From NCBI GenBank assembly GCA_947503785.1, contig CANNFB010000012.1, positions 26,128 through 90,127 of the forward strand: 64,000 nt of DNA. Reading direction: 5' to 3'. Both the position numbers and the translations under genes were made by a program. This stretch comes from an uncultured Campylobacterales bacterium. GTDB taxonomy: Bacteria; Campylobacterota; Campylobacteria; Campylobacterales; Arcobacteraceae. The notes below the pieces were generated by a model. That model was not told the origin of the DNA. It made no database searches and saw only the letters and a program-made list of their open reading frames with translations. Within the stretch, counting starts at the first letter, position 1. Every line of letters begins with the position of its first letter. Shown piece by piece: positions 26,558 to 36,355 of this stretch.

Positions 26558-26830
26558 CTATTTACTTTTAATTATACGTTTAAATGTATCCCAATCACTT
26601 TCGGTATAAGATCTCCAATTTTCCTTATCCTTAACACTTCCAGAAGCTGATTCAGCAGAGGAAACAATACTTTTTAATTTATTAAATGCATCAGGATCAC
26701 TAATTTTCGATTTCAACATAATCACTTCAAAATTTAATTGCTTTATTAATGGTTTAGCATCACCCTGTGTAGGTACATTCATAATTCTCTCTATTTTTCT
26801 CCAAAGATTAGTTAACTCAATATCATTCAT
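26558..26830 (-). CDS. Small hypothetical protein
   Basis: A 90-residue soluble helical protein that I do not recognise. It opens with DIELTNLWRKIERIMNVPTQ, has an amphipathic middle (LIKQLNFEVIMLKSKI) and ends WRSYTESDWDTFKRIIKSK. AGGACAGGT precedes the ATG, so translation is plausible. It has no operon partner. It lies in an accessory patch beside a decayed gene copy and a hairpin cluster, so it may be lineage-specific. Confidence 0.55.
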   Translation of the reverse strand: MNDIELTNLWRKIERIMNVPTQGDAKPLIKQLNFEVIMLKSKISDPDAFNKLKSIVSSAESASGSVKDKENWRSYTESDWDTFKRIIKSK

Positions 26831-26921
26831 ACCTGTCCTTCTTTTCTATTATTGCTAATTAATTATATTATCAAAAAAATGTTTAGAATTGACTATTTTT
26901 TTAAAGTTCAAGGCAAGAGCA

Positions 26922-26983
26922 AAGTTTTTTGTAGGAGTGTACTAAAGTACATGAGTAAAAAAACTTCTGCGAAAAACGCAGAA
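26922..26983. repeat. Cluster of nested hairpins
   Basis: A first imperfect hairpin (26922-26966) has 9-bp outer arms AAGTTTTTT / AAAAAACTT and an inner 6-bp TGTACT-AA-AGTACA. A second hairpin, TTCTGCG-AAAAA-CGCAGAA (26965-26983), shares its edge. Together with the guaB terminator that follows, this looks like a REP/MITE-like dispersed element or an untranslated structured RNA. Confidence 0.5.
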
Positions 26984-26990
26984 ATTTAGA

Positions 26991-27016
26991 AAAAGAGGCT
27001 GTTATAAACCTCTTTT
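26991..27016 (-). terminator. guaB terminator
   Basis: An 8-bp stem (AAAAGAGG / CCTCTTTT) with a 10-base loop just past the guaB stop. It has a T-tract on each strand and so could act in both directions. Confidence 0.75.
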
Positions 27017-27017
27017 T

Positions 27018-28475
<1,458 letters not shown>

Positions 28476-29837
28476 TTATTTTTTATAATTAATTGCTTTT
28501 TCTAATGATAAAGCACCGTCAAACATAGTTTGTTCATCATAAGCTTTTGCGATGAATTGAAGGCCTACAGGCATTCCATCTTCATCTTTATCAACTGGTA
28601 ATGAAATTGCAGGTAATCCTGCTAAATTTACTGAAATTGTATAAATATCACTTAAGTACATCTCTAATGAAGTTTTAAAGCTTCCAAATGAAGGTGCCGT
28701 TGTAGGAGCTACGGGAGAAAGAATTAAATCTGCCTCATTAAATATAGCTTCATATTCATCTTTGATTAAGTGTCTAACTTTTTGTGCTTTTATATAATAT
28801 GCGTCATAGTAACCTGAACTTAACACAAAAGAACCTAATAAAATTCTTTTTTGTACTTCATCCCCAAATCCTTGAGATTTAGTTTGAACATACATATCTT
28901 TTAAACCAGCCTCACCTTTTCTATTTCCATATCTAACACCATCAAATCTTGCAAGATTTGCAGATGCTTCAGCAGTAGCTACAATATAGTAAGAAGAAAG
29001 AATTTTTCCAGTGTCTAACATATTTTTATGAATAATTTTGTGACCCGCTTCTTCTAAAGCTTTTATAGATTTTGTAAATGCATTTTTAATAGCAGGACTT
29101 GCTTGTTCAATAAAGTTATCAATAACTGCAATAGTTAATTTTTTATTTCCATCTAATTTTGGAGTAATTGCATCATAATCAACATTAGCAGAAGTAGAAT
29201 CCATTGGATCATGTCCTGAAATAATATCGTATAAAATTGCAGCATCTTCTACATTTTGAGTAATTGGACCACATTGATCTAGTGAAGAAGAATAAGCAGT
29301 GATTCCATATCTTGAAACTCTTCCATAAGTAGGTTTCATTCCAACAACACCACAATATGCAGCAGGTTGTCTAATACTTCCACCAGTATCAGTTCCTAAT
29401 GCAGCAATAGCAATACCACCAGCAACAGCAGCAGCAGAACCACCTGAGCTACCTCCTGGTGTTTTGTTATTGTCAATTGGATTTAAAGTTTTTCCATAAC
29501 AAGAAGATTCAGTTGAACTTCCCATAGCAAACTCATCCATATTAGCTCGACCAAATGGACTTAATCCCGCTTTTTCCAAATTATTAATTACTGTTGCATT
29601 ATATGGTGAAATATAACCTTTTAAAATATTACTTGCACAAGTAACTTCCCAATTTTTAACATTTATATTATCTTTTATAGCAATTGGAATTCCAGTACCT
29701 GAAGTAGAAATATCTGTTGAAGTTAGTTGTTCAACATACGCACCAGTTTTATTTTCTTTAATTTTTGTAGTTAAATCATCTCTTAATTTCTTAATATCGT
29801 CACTAGCTAAGCTTAGTGCTTCTTTTAGAGTTATCAA
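28476..29837 (-). CDS. gatA: Glu-tRNA(Gln)/Asp-tRNA(Asn) amidotransferase subunit A
   Basis: A 453-residue amidase of the GatCAB complex, which converts misacylated Glu-tRNA(Gln), and often Asp-tRNA(Asn), to the amide forms. The amidase signature is GGSSGGSAAAVAGG near residue 128 and GTDTGGSIRQPAAYCG near 149, holding the catalytic serines, with the lysine in GIPIAIKDNINV near 54. gatB and gatC are not nearby, as in other Campylobacterota. AGGAGA precedes the ATG. guaB follows in the same operon. Confidence 0.95.
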   Translation of the reverse strand: MITLKEALSLASDDIKKLRDDLTTKIKENKTGAYVEQLTSTDISTSGTGIPIAIKDNINVKNWEVTCASNILKGYISPYNATVINNLEKAGLSPFGRANMDEFAMGSSTESSCYGKTLNPIDNNKTPGGSSGGSAAAVAGGIAIAALGTDTGGSIRQPAAYCGVVGMKPTYGRVSRYGITAYSSSLDQCGPITQNVEDAAILYDIISGHDPMDSTSANVDYDAITPKLDGNKKLTIAVIDNFIEQASPAIKNAFTKSIKALEEAGHKIIHKNMLDTGKILSSYYIVATAEASANLARFDGVRYGNRKGEAGLKDMYVQTKSQGFGDEVQKRILLGSFVLSSGYYDAYYIKAQKVRHLIKDEYEAIFNEADLILSPVAPTTAPSFGSFKTSLEMYLSDIYTISVNLAGLPAISLPVDKDEDGMPVGLQFIAKAYDEQTMFDGALSLEKAINYKK

Positions 29838-29858
29838 ACATGTCTCCTGTAATTTGTA

Positions 29859-29864
29859 ATTATA
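29859..29864 (-). promoter_or_regulatory. Possible -10 box of gatA-guaB
   Basis: Minus-strand TATAAT, about 22 bases from the ATG. A second candidate, TAAAAT, lies at about 29879-29884 and would give a more usual leader. Which one is used cannot be told from sequence. Confidence 0.35.
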
Positions 29865-29989
29865 GTATTACACCCGATTTTATCTAAAAAATGATTAAAA
29901 TTTGGTAAAGCAAATATTAACTAAAAAAGAAAAGGAAAATTTAAGTTTGGAATAAATTAAAGGAAGGAGAATATTTTTATGTAAAAAAA

Positions 29990-30012
29990 AAGGTAGGAGA
30001 GACTCCTACCTT
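29990..30012 (-). terminator. Alpha-operon terminator after rplQ
   Basis: A perfect 10-bp stem (AAGGTAGGAG / CTCCTACCTT) with a 3-base loop, 21 bases past the rplQ stop and followed on the minus strand by a run of T's. It is the strongest intrinsic terminator in the window. Confidence 0.85.
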
Positions 30013-30033
30013 TTTAATCAATAAAACTATTAA

Positions 30034-30384
30034 TTATACGAATGAAATGAATGCCATTTGAGTAGCATCACCTCTTCTAATTCTTGTTTTAATAATTGAT
30101 GTATATCCACCATTTCTTTCAGTATACTTTGGTGCAATATCATTTATTATTTTCTTAGTAGCTTCTTTAGATTGTAATGATGCAAATACTTGTCTATGAG
30201 TATTTAAGTCAGCATTTCTAGATGTAGTTACTAATCTTTCAATATATCTTTGTAATTCTTTTGCTTTTGGAACAGTTGTTTCAATCTTTTCTCTTTCAAT
30301 TAAAGCGATTGCCATGTTTTTTAACAATGCTTTTCTATGAGAAGAAGTTCTACTTAACTTTCTATATCCGTGCTTATGTCTCAT
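30034..30384 (-). CDS. rplQ: Ribosomal protein bL17
   Basis: A 116-residue large-subunit protein, the last gene of the alpha operon. It opens [20 protein letters not shown], the invariant L17 start, and includes [24 protein letters not shown] text near residue 36. It lies at the peptide exit tunnel. It follows rpoA by 15 bases and is followed by a strong terminator. Confidence 0.97.
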   Translation of the reverse strand: MRHKHGYRKLSRTSSHRKALLKNMAIALIEREKIETTVPKAKELQRYIERLVTTSRNADLNTHRQVFASLQSKEATKKIINDIAPKYTERNGGYTSIIKTRIRRGDATQMAFISFV

Positions 30385-30399
30385 ATTCTAAACCCTTAA

Positions 30400-31398
30400 T
30401 TATGCTTTAAGTTGCTCTAACTTTCTTCTTAATGCAGAAGCAACATTTTCTGGAAGTGTATCTTCAACTGGGAAACCAAGTGACTCAAGCTTTTCAGCAA
30501 TTTCATCATAAGATTTTTTCCCAAGATTTTTGATATTTTTAACTTCAACTTCGCTCATAAGTACTAATTCACCTAAGAATTTTAATCCCGCTCTATCTAA
30601 AGAATTGAACGATCTAGCACTTAAATTTAAGTCATCAATTTTGATAACTAAATCTTTTAGTTCTACTGGTTCTTCACCTGCATCACTAACTGTTACTTCA
30701 GATAAATCAAATACTTTGTTAAACACTGACATTTGAGAATACATAACAGAAACTGCTTCTTTAAAAGCAGTTATTGGAGAAATTTGTCCGTTTGTTTGTA
30801 CATTAAATACAGCTTTTTCAAAGTTAGGATTATCTTCAACTAACATTTTTTCAATATCGTAAACAACTTTTTTTACTGGAGTAAAGAAAGCATCTATTGG
30901 AATATAATCTGGTCCAACAATTTCTCTAATATCTTCAGAAGGCATATAACCAATACCTTTTTGAATAATTACAGAGAATGTTAAATTACAATCCGCATTT
31001 ATTGTAGCTAAGTGAACATCAGGAGAAACCACTTCAACATCAGAGTTGATTAAGTCTTCACCTTTAATTTCTTTTGGTCCATCAAAAGAATATTCAACAA
31101 CTACTTGCTCTGCATCACTATTAATTTTAAATTTAATATTTTTAAGATTAATTATGAAAATAGCTATATCTTCAAGCATCCCTCTTAACGAGTCAAACTC
31201 GTGAGAAGCACCTTCTATTTTCACAGCAATTGGTGCGTAACCAACTGAGCTAGATAGAAGAAGTCTTCTTAAAGGGTGTGCCAAAGTTATTGCAAAACCA
31301 CTTTCAAATGGATATGCAGAAATCTTAGCTTCATTATCACTAATAGTTTCGATTTCAACTTCTGTTGGTAAAAACGGTGCGTCCGCAAACTTTTTCAT
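30400..31398 (-). CDS. rpoA: RNA polymerase alpha subunit
   Basis: A 332-residue alpha subunit. The N-terminal assembly domain includes GFAITLAHPLRRLLLSSSVG (about 34-53). After a linker, the C-terminal DNA-binding domain reads LKFLGELVLMSEVEVKNIKNLGKKSYDEI near residues 270-300. It nucleates polymerase assembly and contacts activators. Its place between rpsD and rplQ is the standard bacterial order. Confidence 0.98.
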   Translation of the reverse strand: MKKFADAPFLPTEVEIETISDNEAKISAYPFESGFAITLAHPLRRLLLSSSVGYAPIAVKIEGASHEFDSLRGMLEDIAIFIINLKNIKFKINSDAEQVVVEYSFDGPKEIKGEDLINSDVEVVSPDVHLATINADCNLTFSVIIQKGIGYMPSEDIREIVGPDYIPIDAFFTPVKKVVYDIEKMLVEDNPNFEKAVFNVQTNGQISPITAFKEAVSVMYSQMSVFNKVFDLSEVTVSDAGEEPVELKDLVIKIDDLNLSARSFNSLDRAGLKFLGELVLMSEVEVKNIKNLGKKSYDEIAEKLESLGFPVEDTLPENVASALRRKLEQLKA

Positions 31399-31414
31399 TG
31401 GCTACCTTTACTTA

Positions 31415-32041
31415 TTACTTAGAATATAACTCTACGATTAATCTTTCTTCAACAGGAATAACTACTTCTTCTCTTGTAGGAATTCTAGTAAAAATACCAA
31501 ATGCTTTTGCTGTGTCTACATCAACCCAATCAACAATACCTGTTTGATTAGTTAATTCTAATGCTCTAACAATTTGAGGATTAGTTTTAGATTTTTCTTT
31601 AATTTCAATTTTTTGACCTGGTTTAACAACAAAAGAAGGAATATCTACTTTCTTTCCGTCAACTAAAACATGTCCGTGAGTTGTAAATTGTCTAGCATTT
31701 GCTCTAGTTGTAGCAAATCCCATTCTATAAACAACGTTATCTAATCTTTGCTCAATTGATGTAATTAAGTTAGATCCTGTATTACCTTCAGTTGTAGCTG
31801 CTTTTTTGAAGTATTTTCTGAATTGTTTTTCAGAAACACCATACATAAATTTAGCTTTTTGCTTTTCTCTTAATTGTAATCCATACTCAGAAATTTTAGT
31901 TCTTCTTTGTCCGTGTTGTCCTGGAGCAAATGGTCTTTTTTCTAAAGCAGATTTTCCGTTAAGTCTTCTTTCACCTTTTAATCCAAGGTCTGCATCAAGT
32001 CTTCTCTCGATTTTTTCTACTGGTCCTCTATATCTAGCCAT
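31415..32041 (-). CDS. rpsD: Ribosomal protein uS4
   Basis: A 208-residue small-subunit assembly protein. It opens [23 protein letters not shown] and has the S4 RNA-binding domain [32 protein letters not shown] at about 95-128. In E. coli S4 represses this operon by binding its leader. The N-terminus lacks zinc-binding cysteines. Confidence 0.98.
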   Translation of the reverse strand: MARYRGPVEKIERRLDADLGLKGERRLNGKSALEKRPFAPGQHGQRRTKISEYGLQLREKQKAKFMYGVSEKQFRKYFKKAATTEGNTGSNLITSIEQRLDNVVYRMGFATTRANARQFTTHGHVLVDGKKVDIPSFVVKPGQKIEIKEKSKTNPQIVRALELTNQTGIVDWVDVDTAKAFGIFTRIPTREEVVIPVEERLIVELYSK

Positions 32042-32050
32042 AACTACCCC

Positions 32051-32443
32051 TTACACTCTTCTTCTTTTAGGAGGTCTACAACCATTATGTGGTAATGGTG
32101 TAACATCCTTTAACCATGTAACTCTGATACCTTCAATTGCACCAACAGCTTTAACTGCAGTGTCTCTACCTGAACCAGGTCCTTGAATTTTGATACCAAT
32201 GTTTTTAATTCCATGTTCCATAGCTTTAGCCATTGCGTCTTCAACAGCAGCTTGTGCAGCAAATGGAGTAGACTTTTTAGAACCTTTAAATCCTAAGTTT
32301 CCAGCACTTGACCAAGCAATAGCATTACCTACGCTGTCAGTAACTGTAACCATAGTATTATTGAAAGTAGCCGCAATGTGAACGATACCGTCAGCAATAT
32401 TCTTTTTTACAACTTTTTTTCTAGTAACTTTTCTTTTTGCCAT
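32051..32443 (-). CDS. rpsK: Ribosomal protein uS11
   Basis: A 130-residue protein of the 30S platform. It has [30 protein letters not shown] near residue 19 and ends with [12 protein letters not shown] and [12 protein letters not shown], the classic S11 C-terminus. It is 10 bases from its neighbours rpsM and rpsD. Confidence 0.98.
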   Translation of the reverse strand: MAKRKVTRKKVVKKNIADGIVHIAATFNNTMVTVTDSVGNAIAWSSAGNLGFKGSKKSTPFAAQAAVEDAMAKAMEHGIKNIGIKIQGPGSGRDTAVKAVGAIEGIRVTWLKDVTPLPHNGCRPPKRRRV

Positions 32444-32452
32444 TAGTTATCC

Positions 32453-32821
32453 TTACTTCGCTGCTGCGCCAACAGTTTTCTTTTTACCTTTTCTTGTACG
32501 AGCATTAGTCTTAGTCTTTTGCCCTCTACATGGTAAACCTCTTCTATGTCTTAAACCTCTATATGAACCAATGTCCATTAATGATTTAATATCCATAGCA
32601 ACATTTTTTCTAAGATCACCTTCAACTATATAGCTTTTTTGGATCTCTTGTCTAATTGCGGCAGCTTCATCTTCAGTTAATTCATGAGCTCTTTTGTTGT
32701 AATCAATTCCAACAGCATCTAAAATTAATCTTGAGTTATGTAACCCAATTCCAAAAATATACGTTAAAGCATATTCCATTCTTTTTTTATTTGGTAAATC
32801 AACACCTGCGATTCTTGCCAT
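32453..32821 (-). CDS. rpsM: Ribosomal protein uS13
   Basis: A 122-residue protein of the 30S head. It opens [20 protein letters not shown] and includes [20 protein letters not shown] near residue 88, the invariant basic loop. It follows rpmJ by 5 bases. Confidence 0.98.
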   Translation of the reverse strand: MARIAGVDLPNKKRMEYALTYIFGIGLHNSRLILDAVGIDYNKRAHELTEDEAAAIRQEIQKSYIVEGDLRKNVAMDIKSLMDIGSYRGLRHRRGLPCRGQKTKTNARTRKGKKKTVGAAAK

Positions 32822-32826
32822 GTGTC

Positions 32827-32940
32827 TTATCCTTGTCTTTGTTTGTGTTTTTTAGTTTCGCAAATCACTCTTACGACACCTCTTCTTTTGACAATTTTAC
32901 ATTTGTCACACATCTTCTTTACTGAAGCTCTAACTTTCAT
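32827..32940 (-). CDS. rpmJ: Ribosomal protein bL36
   Basis: A 37-residue protein, the smallest of the 50S subunit. It reads [20 protein letters not shown] and continues to [13 protein letters not shown]. It carries the zinc ligands C11, C14, C27 and H32, so it is the zinc-bound C+ form. It heads the alpha operon here. The gene is too short for ordinary size cut-offs. infA, which often precedes rpmJ, is not present in the upstream gap. Confidence 0.95.
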   Translation of the reverse strand: MKVRASVKKMCDKCKIVKRRGVVRVICETKKHKQRQG

Positions 32941-33082
32941 AAGTCATCCTCTTTTTTGTGTATTTTGCCACATTTACAACAGGTATGAACGATAAAGTAC
33001 ATACTAGTATCATTCAACCAACTCTTTACAAAACACAAAATATTTTATAAAAACTTCTTTGATGGTTGTAAAATGGAGTTGG

Positions 33083-33088
33083 ATTATA
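33083..33088 (-). promoter_or_regulatory. Possible -10 box of the ribosomal alpha operon
   Basis: Minus-strand TATAAT, which would give a leader of about 135 bases before rpmJ. An inverted repeat (CCAACTC + TTTACAA against their complements, 33019-33032 and 33066-33082, with a 3-base bulge) lies across the start region. The plus strand also reads TATAAT here (33085-33090). Confidence 0.4.
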
Positions 33089-33182
33089 ATAAGTTTTTAC
33101 TTAAAGGCAGGTTAACTAGGTATATATAACTAATTTAATACACCTTATAGTAAAATAATCAATAAAAATACAAAGGTTTAAT

Positions 33183-33545
33183 TTGTCAATAATATATAAA
33201 AACGAACTAATCAAAGTTGAAATAGAAAATAGCGAGATTCCATGGCTTAAAATATTCACTAACAAAGAAATCAAAGAATTTTCTCAATGTGATAATGAAA
33301 CGAAACTTGAAATATTCAGATGTCTAGATATTTGTGAAAAAGAAATGTTAGAGTATTTTAAACCTACTAAGATAAATATTGCATCATTTGGAAATTATGT
33401 ACCTCATGTACATTTTCATATTATGGCAAGATTTGAAGAAGATTCATATTTTCCTGAACCTATGTGGGGGAAAGTTCAAAGAGAAGCAAAACTTGATTTA
33501 CCCTCTTTTGAAAACTTTTTTCAAATTATAAAAAATAAATTATAA
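33183..33545 (+). CDS. HIT-family protein
   Basis: A 120-residue histidine-triad protein, starting with TTG behind AAAGG. The triad is YVPHVHFHIMARFEED near residue 78, matching HxHxHxx. Relatives hydrolyse nucleoside phosphoramidates or dinucleoside polyphosphates. It is shorter than typical HIT proteins at the N-terminus. It is divergent from the alpha operon and convergent with the DHH gene. Confidence 0.85.
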   Translation: MSIIYKNELIKVEIENSEIPWLKIFTNKEIKEFSQCDNETKLEIFRCLDICEKEMLEYFKPTKINIASFGNYVPHVHFHIMARFEEDSYFPEPMWGKVQREAKLDLPSFENFFQIIKNKL

Positions 33546-33557
33546 GAAAAGCTATAT

Positions 33558-33582
33558 AAAATTAACCGTCTTGGTTAATTTT
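33558..33582. terminator. Convergent terminator
   Basis: A perfect 10-bp stem (AAAATTAACC / GGTTAATTTT) with a GTCTT loop. The left arm contains the stop codon of the DHH gene. It serves both the HIT and DHH genes. Confidence 0.75.
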
Positions 33583-34491
33583 TGTAATTAACTCTTTTAA
33601 TACTCTTTGGGAATCTTCAATTTCAATTTGACATCCACCAGCAGCTTTATGCCCACCACCATTGTATGAAAGCATTAATTCACCAATATTTGTATTTGAT
33701 GATTTATTTATAATTGATTTACCAGTACTGAATACAATATTTTGTTTATCTTTACCCCAAATAACATGTATAGAAATATTTGCATCTGGATACATTGCAT
33801 AAACCATAAATCTATTACCTGGATAAATAATCTCTTCATCTCTATAATCGATTATTAGTAAATTACCTTCAACGCTTACACATCTTCGTAATTGCTCTTT
33901 AAAGTCTTCTTCATATTTAAAGTATAAATCTATTCTTTCTTTTACATCTGGTAGTTCTATTATTTCATCAATATTATGTTTAACACAGTAATCAATTAAA
34001 TCCATCATTAATTGATAGTTAGAAATTCTAAAGTCTCTAAATCTTCCTAAACCTGTTCTACTATCCATTAGAAAACTTAAAAGAGGCCACCCTCTTGGGC
34101 TTAAAATTTCTTCTTCTATAAAGTCTGCTGAATCAGCTTTATTTGCACCATTCATCATTCCTGTAAAATAACCTGGAAATTTGTCATTTCCACCATAATA
34201 TTCAAAAACTACCTGTGCAGCACTTGCAGCATCTGGATCTATTATATGATTATCTTTTTTTTCATTTCTTAAAGTTTCAGAATAATGATGATCAAAAGCT
34301 AAGTATACACCATCTACATAAGGAAGGTTAGTTGTAATATCATTTGATGTAAGTTCTATTTTTCCATCTTGCATATCTTTTGGATGTACAAATTCTATTT
34401 CATCGATAACACCAATATATTTTAATAAAGTTCCACATACAAGTCCATCCATATCACTACGTGTTACTAATCTATATTTTTTTTCATTCAT
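33562..34491 (-). CDS. DHH-family phosphoesterase
   Basis: A 309-residue protein of the DHH/DHHA1 superfamily (exopolyphosphatase, RecJ and oligoribonuclease relatives). Motif I is LVTRSDMDGLVCGTLL near residue 10, the DHH motif is YLAFDHHYSETLR near 63, and the C-terminal DHHA1 motif is SYNGGGHKAAGGCQIEI near 280. The substrate (nanoRNA, pAp or polyphosphate) cannot be told. All metal-binding motifs are present. Confidence 0.88.
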   Translation of the reverse strand: MNEKKYRLVTRSDMDGLVCGTLLKYIGVIDEIEFVHPKDMQDGKIELTSNDITTNLPYVDGVYLAFDHHYSETLRNEKKDNHIIDPDAASAAQVVFEYYGGNDKFPGYFTGMMNGANKADSADFIEEEILSPRGWPLLSFLMDSRTGLGRFRDFRISNYQLMMDLIDYCVKHNIDEIIELPDVKERIDLYFKYEEDFKEQLRRCVSVEGNLLIIDYRDEEIIYPGNRFMVYAMYPDANISIHVIWGKDKQNIVFSTGKSIINKSSNTNIGELMLSYNGGGHKAAGGCQIEIEDSQRVLKELITKINQDG

Positions 34492-34593
34492 AAGATAATC
34501 TTCCTATTTAGGATTTTTATAATTTTAACATAAAAAATTATTAATTACAATAAAAGTGATTATTTTTAGTGAAGATATGTGTAAGAGTCATAA

Positions 34594-34612
34594 AGAAGGC
34601 TAGATGCCTCCT
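34594..34612 (-). terminator. Weak terminator after leuB
   Basis: A 7-bp stem with one G-U pair (AGAAGGC / GCCTCCT) and a 5-base loop, just past the leuB stop. The T-tract is short. Confidence 0.45.
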
Positions 34613-34615
34613 TTA

Positions 34616-35683
34616 TTATTTGTTAATATAATTAGCGATAACATCGCCCATTTCAGTAGTAGATAAAACTTCTTTAGCATCATAAGCGCTTAAGTCTTTA
34701 GTTCTATATCCATCTTTTAAAACATTTCTTATTGCTTTTTCAATCATATCTGCAGCTTTATCTTCACCTAGAGAATATCTAAGCATCATAGCAGCTGATT
34801 CTATTGTTGCAATTGGATTTGCTATTCCTTGTCCAGCAATATCAGGAGCAGAACCATGAATTGGCTCATAAACTGCTGTTTTATCTCCTGTTGAAGCTGA
34901 TGGTAATAACCCAATAGATCCTACAACCATAGAAGCAGTATCAGATAGAATATCTCCAAAGATATTTCCAGTTACCATTACATCAAATTGTTTTGGGTTT
35001 CTTACAAGTTGCATTGCTGCATTATCAACATACATATGTGTTAATTCAACTTCAGGATAATCTTTTGATAATTCAATCATAGTATCTCTCCATAATTGAG
35101 AAACTTCAAGTACATTTGCTTTATCAACAGAACAAACTCTTTTATCTCTTTTCATTGCGAATTCAAAAGCTTTTTTACCAATTCTTACTATTTCTGGTTT
35201 TGTGTATACCATTGTATTATAAGCTCTTTGTCCGTCATTTGCTCTTGGTTGTCCAAAATAGATTCCACCAATAAGTTCACGAACTACCATAATGTCACAA
35301 CCTTCAATTACTTCAGGTTTAAGTGTTGATGCATTAACTAATTCATCATAAACAATAGCAGGTCTTAAGTTTGCATATACACCTAATTCTTCTCTAAGTT
35401 TTAAAAGTCCAGATTCTGGTCTTAATTCACGTGCTAAATTATCCCATTTTTCTCCACCAATAGCTCCAAATAAACAAGCATCAGATGCTAATACACCTGT
35501 AACTGTTTCAGGAGGTAATGGAATTCCAGTTTCATCAATTGCAATACCACCCATTAAATACTCTTTGTAATCTAATGTAAAATCACAAGCACCTGAAACT
35601 GCATCTAATACTTTTATTGCTTCATCAATGATTTCTGGACCTATTCCATCACCTTTGATTATTGATATATTATAATTTTTCAT
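34616..35683 (-). CDS. leuB: 3-isopropylmalate dehydrogenase
   Basis: A 355-residue enzyme that oxidatively decarboxylates 3-isopropylmalate in leucine synthesis. It has [20 protein letters not shown] at the start, [23 protein letters not shown] near residue 86, and [15 protein letters not shown] near 232 with the metal-binding aspartates, then [14 protein letters not shown]. It begins right after leuD (0-base gap). leuA and leuC are not in the window. Confidence 0.96.
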   Translation of the reverse strand: MKNYNISIIKGDGIGPEIIDEAIKVLDAVSGACDFTLDYKEYLMGGIAIDETGIPLPPETVTGVLASDACLFGAIGGEKWDNLARELRPESGLLKLREELGVYANLRPAIVYDELVNASTLKPEVIEGCDIMVVRELIGGIYFGQPRANDGQRAYNTMVYTKPEIVRIGKKAFEFAMKRDKRVCSVDKANVLEVSQLWRDTMIELSKDYPEVELTHMYVDNAAMQLVRNPKQFDVMVTGNIFGDILSDTASMVVGSIGLLPSASTGDKTAVYEPIHGSAPDIAGQGIANPIATIESAAMMLRYSLGEDKAADMIEKAIRNVLKDGYRTKDLSAYDAKEVLSTTEMGDVIANYINK

Positions 35684-36184
35684 TTATTTTCCTTCTGCCA
35701 TTTCTTCTTTTGCATAATTAATTAATCCACCACTAGCAATTAATTCTTGCATAAATGGAGGAATTGGAGTGAATGTATAATCTTTTTTAGTAGTTTCATT
35801 TGTAATAACACCATTATCTAGATTGATACTAATTTTTTCACCCTCTTTAATTTCTAAAGATTCTGGAAGTTCAAAAATAGGTAAACCCATATTAAATGCA
35901 TTTCTATAAAAAATTCTTGCAAAAGATGGTGCAACAATAGCAGCAACACCTGCAGCCTTTAAAGCAATTGGTGCATGTTCTCTAGAGCTTCCACATCCAA
36001 AGTTCTCACCTGCAACAATAATATCACCTCTTTGTAATTTATTAGGAAATTCAGGATCTGCATCTTCCATTACATATTTCGCTAAATGTTCTGGGTCTGA
36101 ACTATTTAAATATCTTGCAGCAATAATAACATCAGTATCGATGTTAGCTCCAAAATTCCATACTTTGCCTTCAATCTTATTCAT
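35684..36184 (-). CDS. leuD: 3-isopropylmalate dehydratase small subunit
   Basis: A 166-residue small subunit that pairs with LeuC to isomerise isopropylmalate. It shows FGANIDTDVIIAARYLN near residue 11 and VAGENFGCGSSREHAPIALKAAG near 57, the substrate-binding swivel motif. It heads the leuD-leuB pair and is divergent from rpoD. AAGGATAC precedes the ATG. Confidence 0.95.
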   Translation of the reverse strand: MNKIEGKVWNFGANIDTDVIIAARYLNSSDPEHLAKYVMEDADPEFPNKLQRGDIIVAGENFGCGSSREHAPIALKAAGVAAIVAPSFARIFYRNAFNMGLPIFELPESLEIKEGEKISINLDNGVITNETTKKDYTFTPIPPFMQELIASGGLINYAKEEMAEGK

Positions 36185-36315
36185 ATTTGTATCCTTGTTT
36201 CAATAAATTTCTTGATATTTTCTAAGAATTATTTTTTTAAAGTTGCATTTTATCTAATAATTTAGTAATTTTTGATTAAATATAAAAAACTAATCATAAT
36301 TTTAGGTAATTTGGG

Positions 36316-36321
36316 TATAAT
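36316..36321 (+). promoter_or_regulatory. Predicted -10 box of rpoD
   Basis: TATAAT in the context TTTGGG-TATAAT-ATCC. The predicted transcript start lies about 28 bases before the ATG at 36356, which rules out the longer in-frame start at 36272. Confidence 0.6.
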
Positions 36322-36355
36322 ATCCATCTATTTAAAAGAGAGGAATCTTCAATAC

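Noticed and set aside
33019..33082. Inverted repeat upstream of rpmJ as a transcribed leader hairpin
   Set aside because: With the likely -10 box at 33083 the outer arm would not be in the RNA; kept only as a note.
36272..36355. Longer N-terminus for rpoD (28 extra residues)
   Set aside because: A good TATAAT box at 36316 and a Shine-Dalgarno lie between the two possible starts, and the extra residues are hydrophobic and unlike sigma factors.
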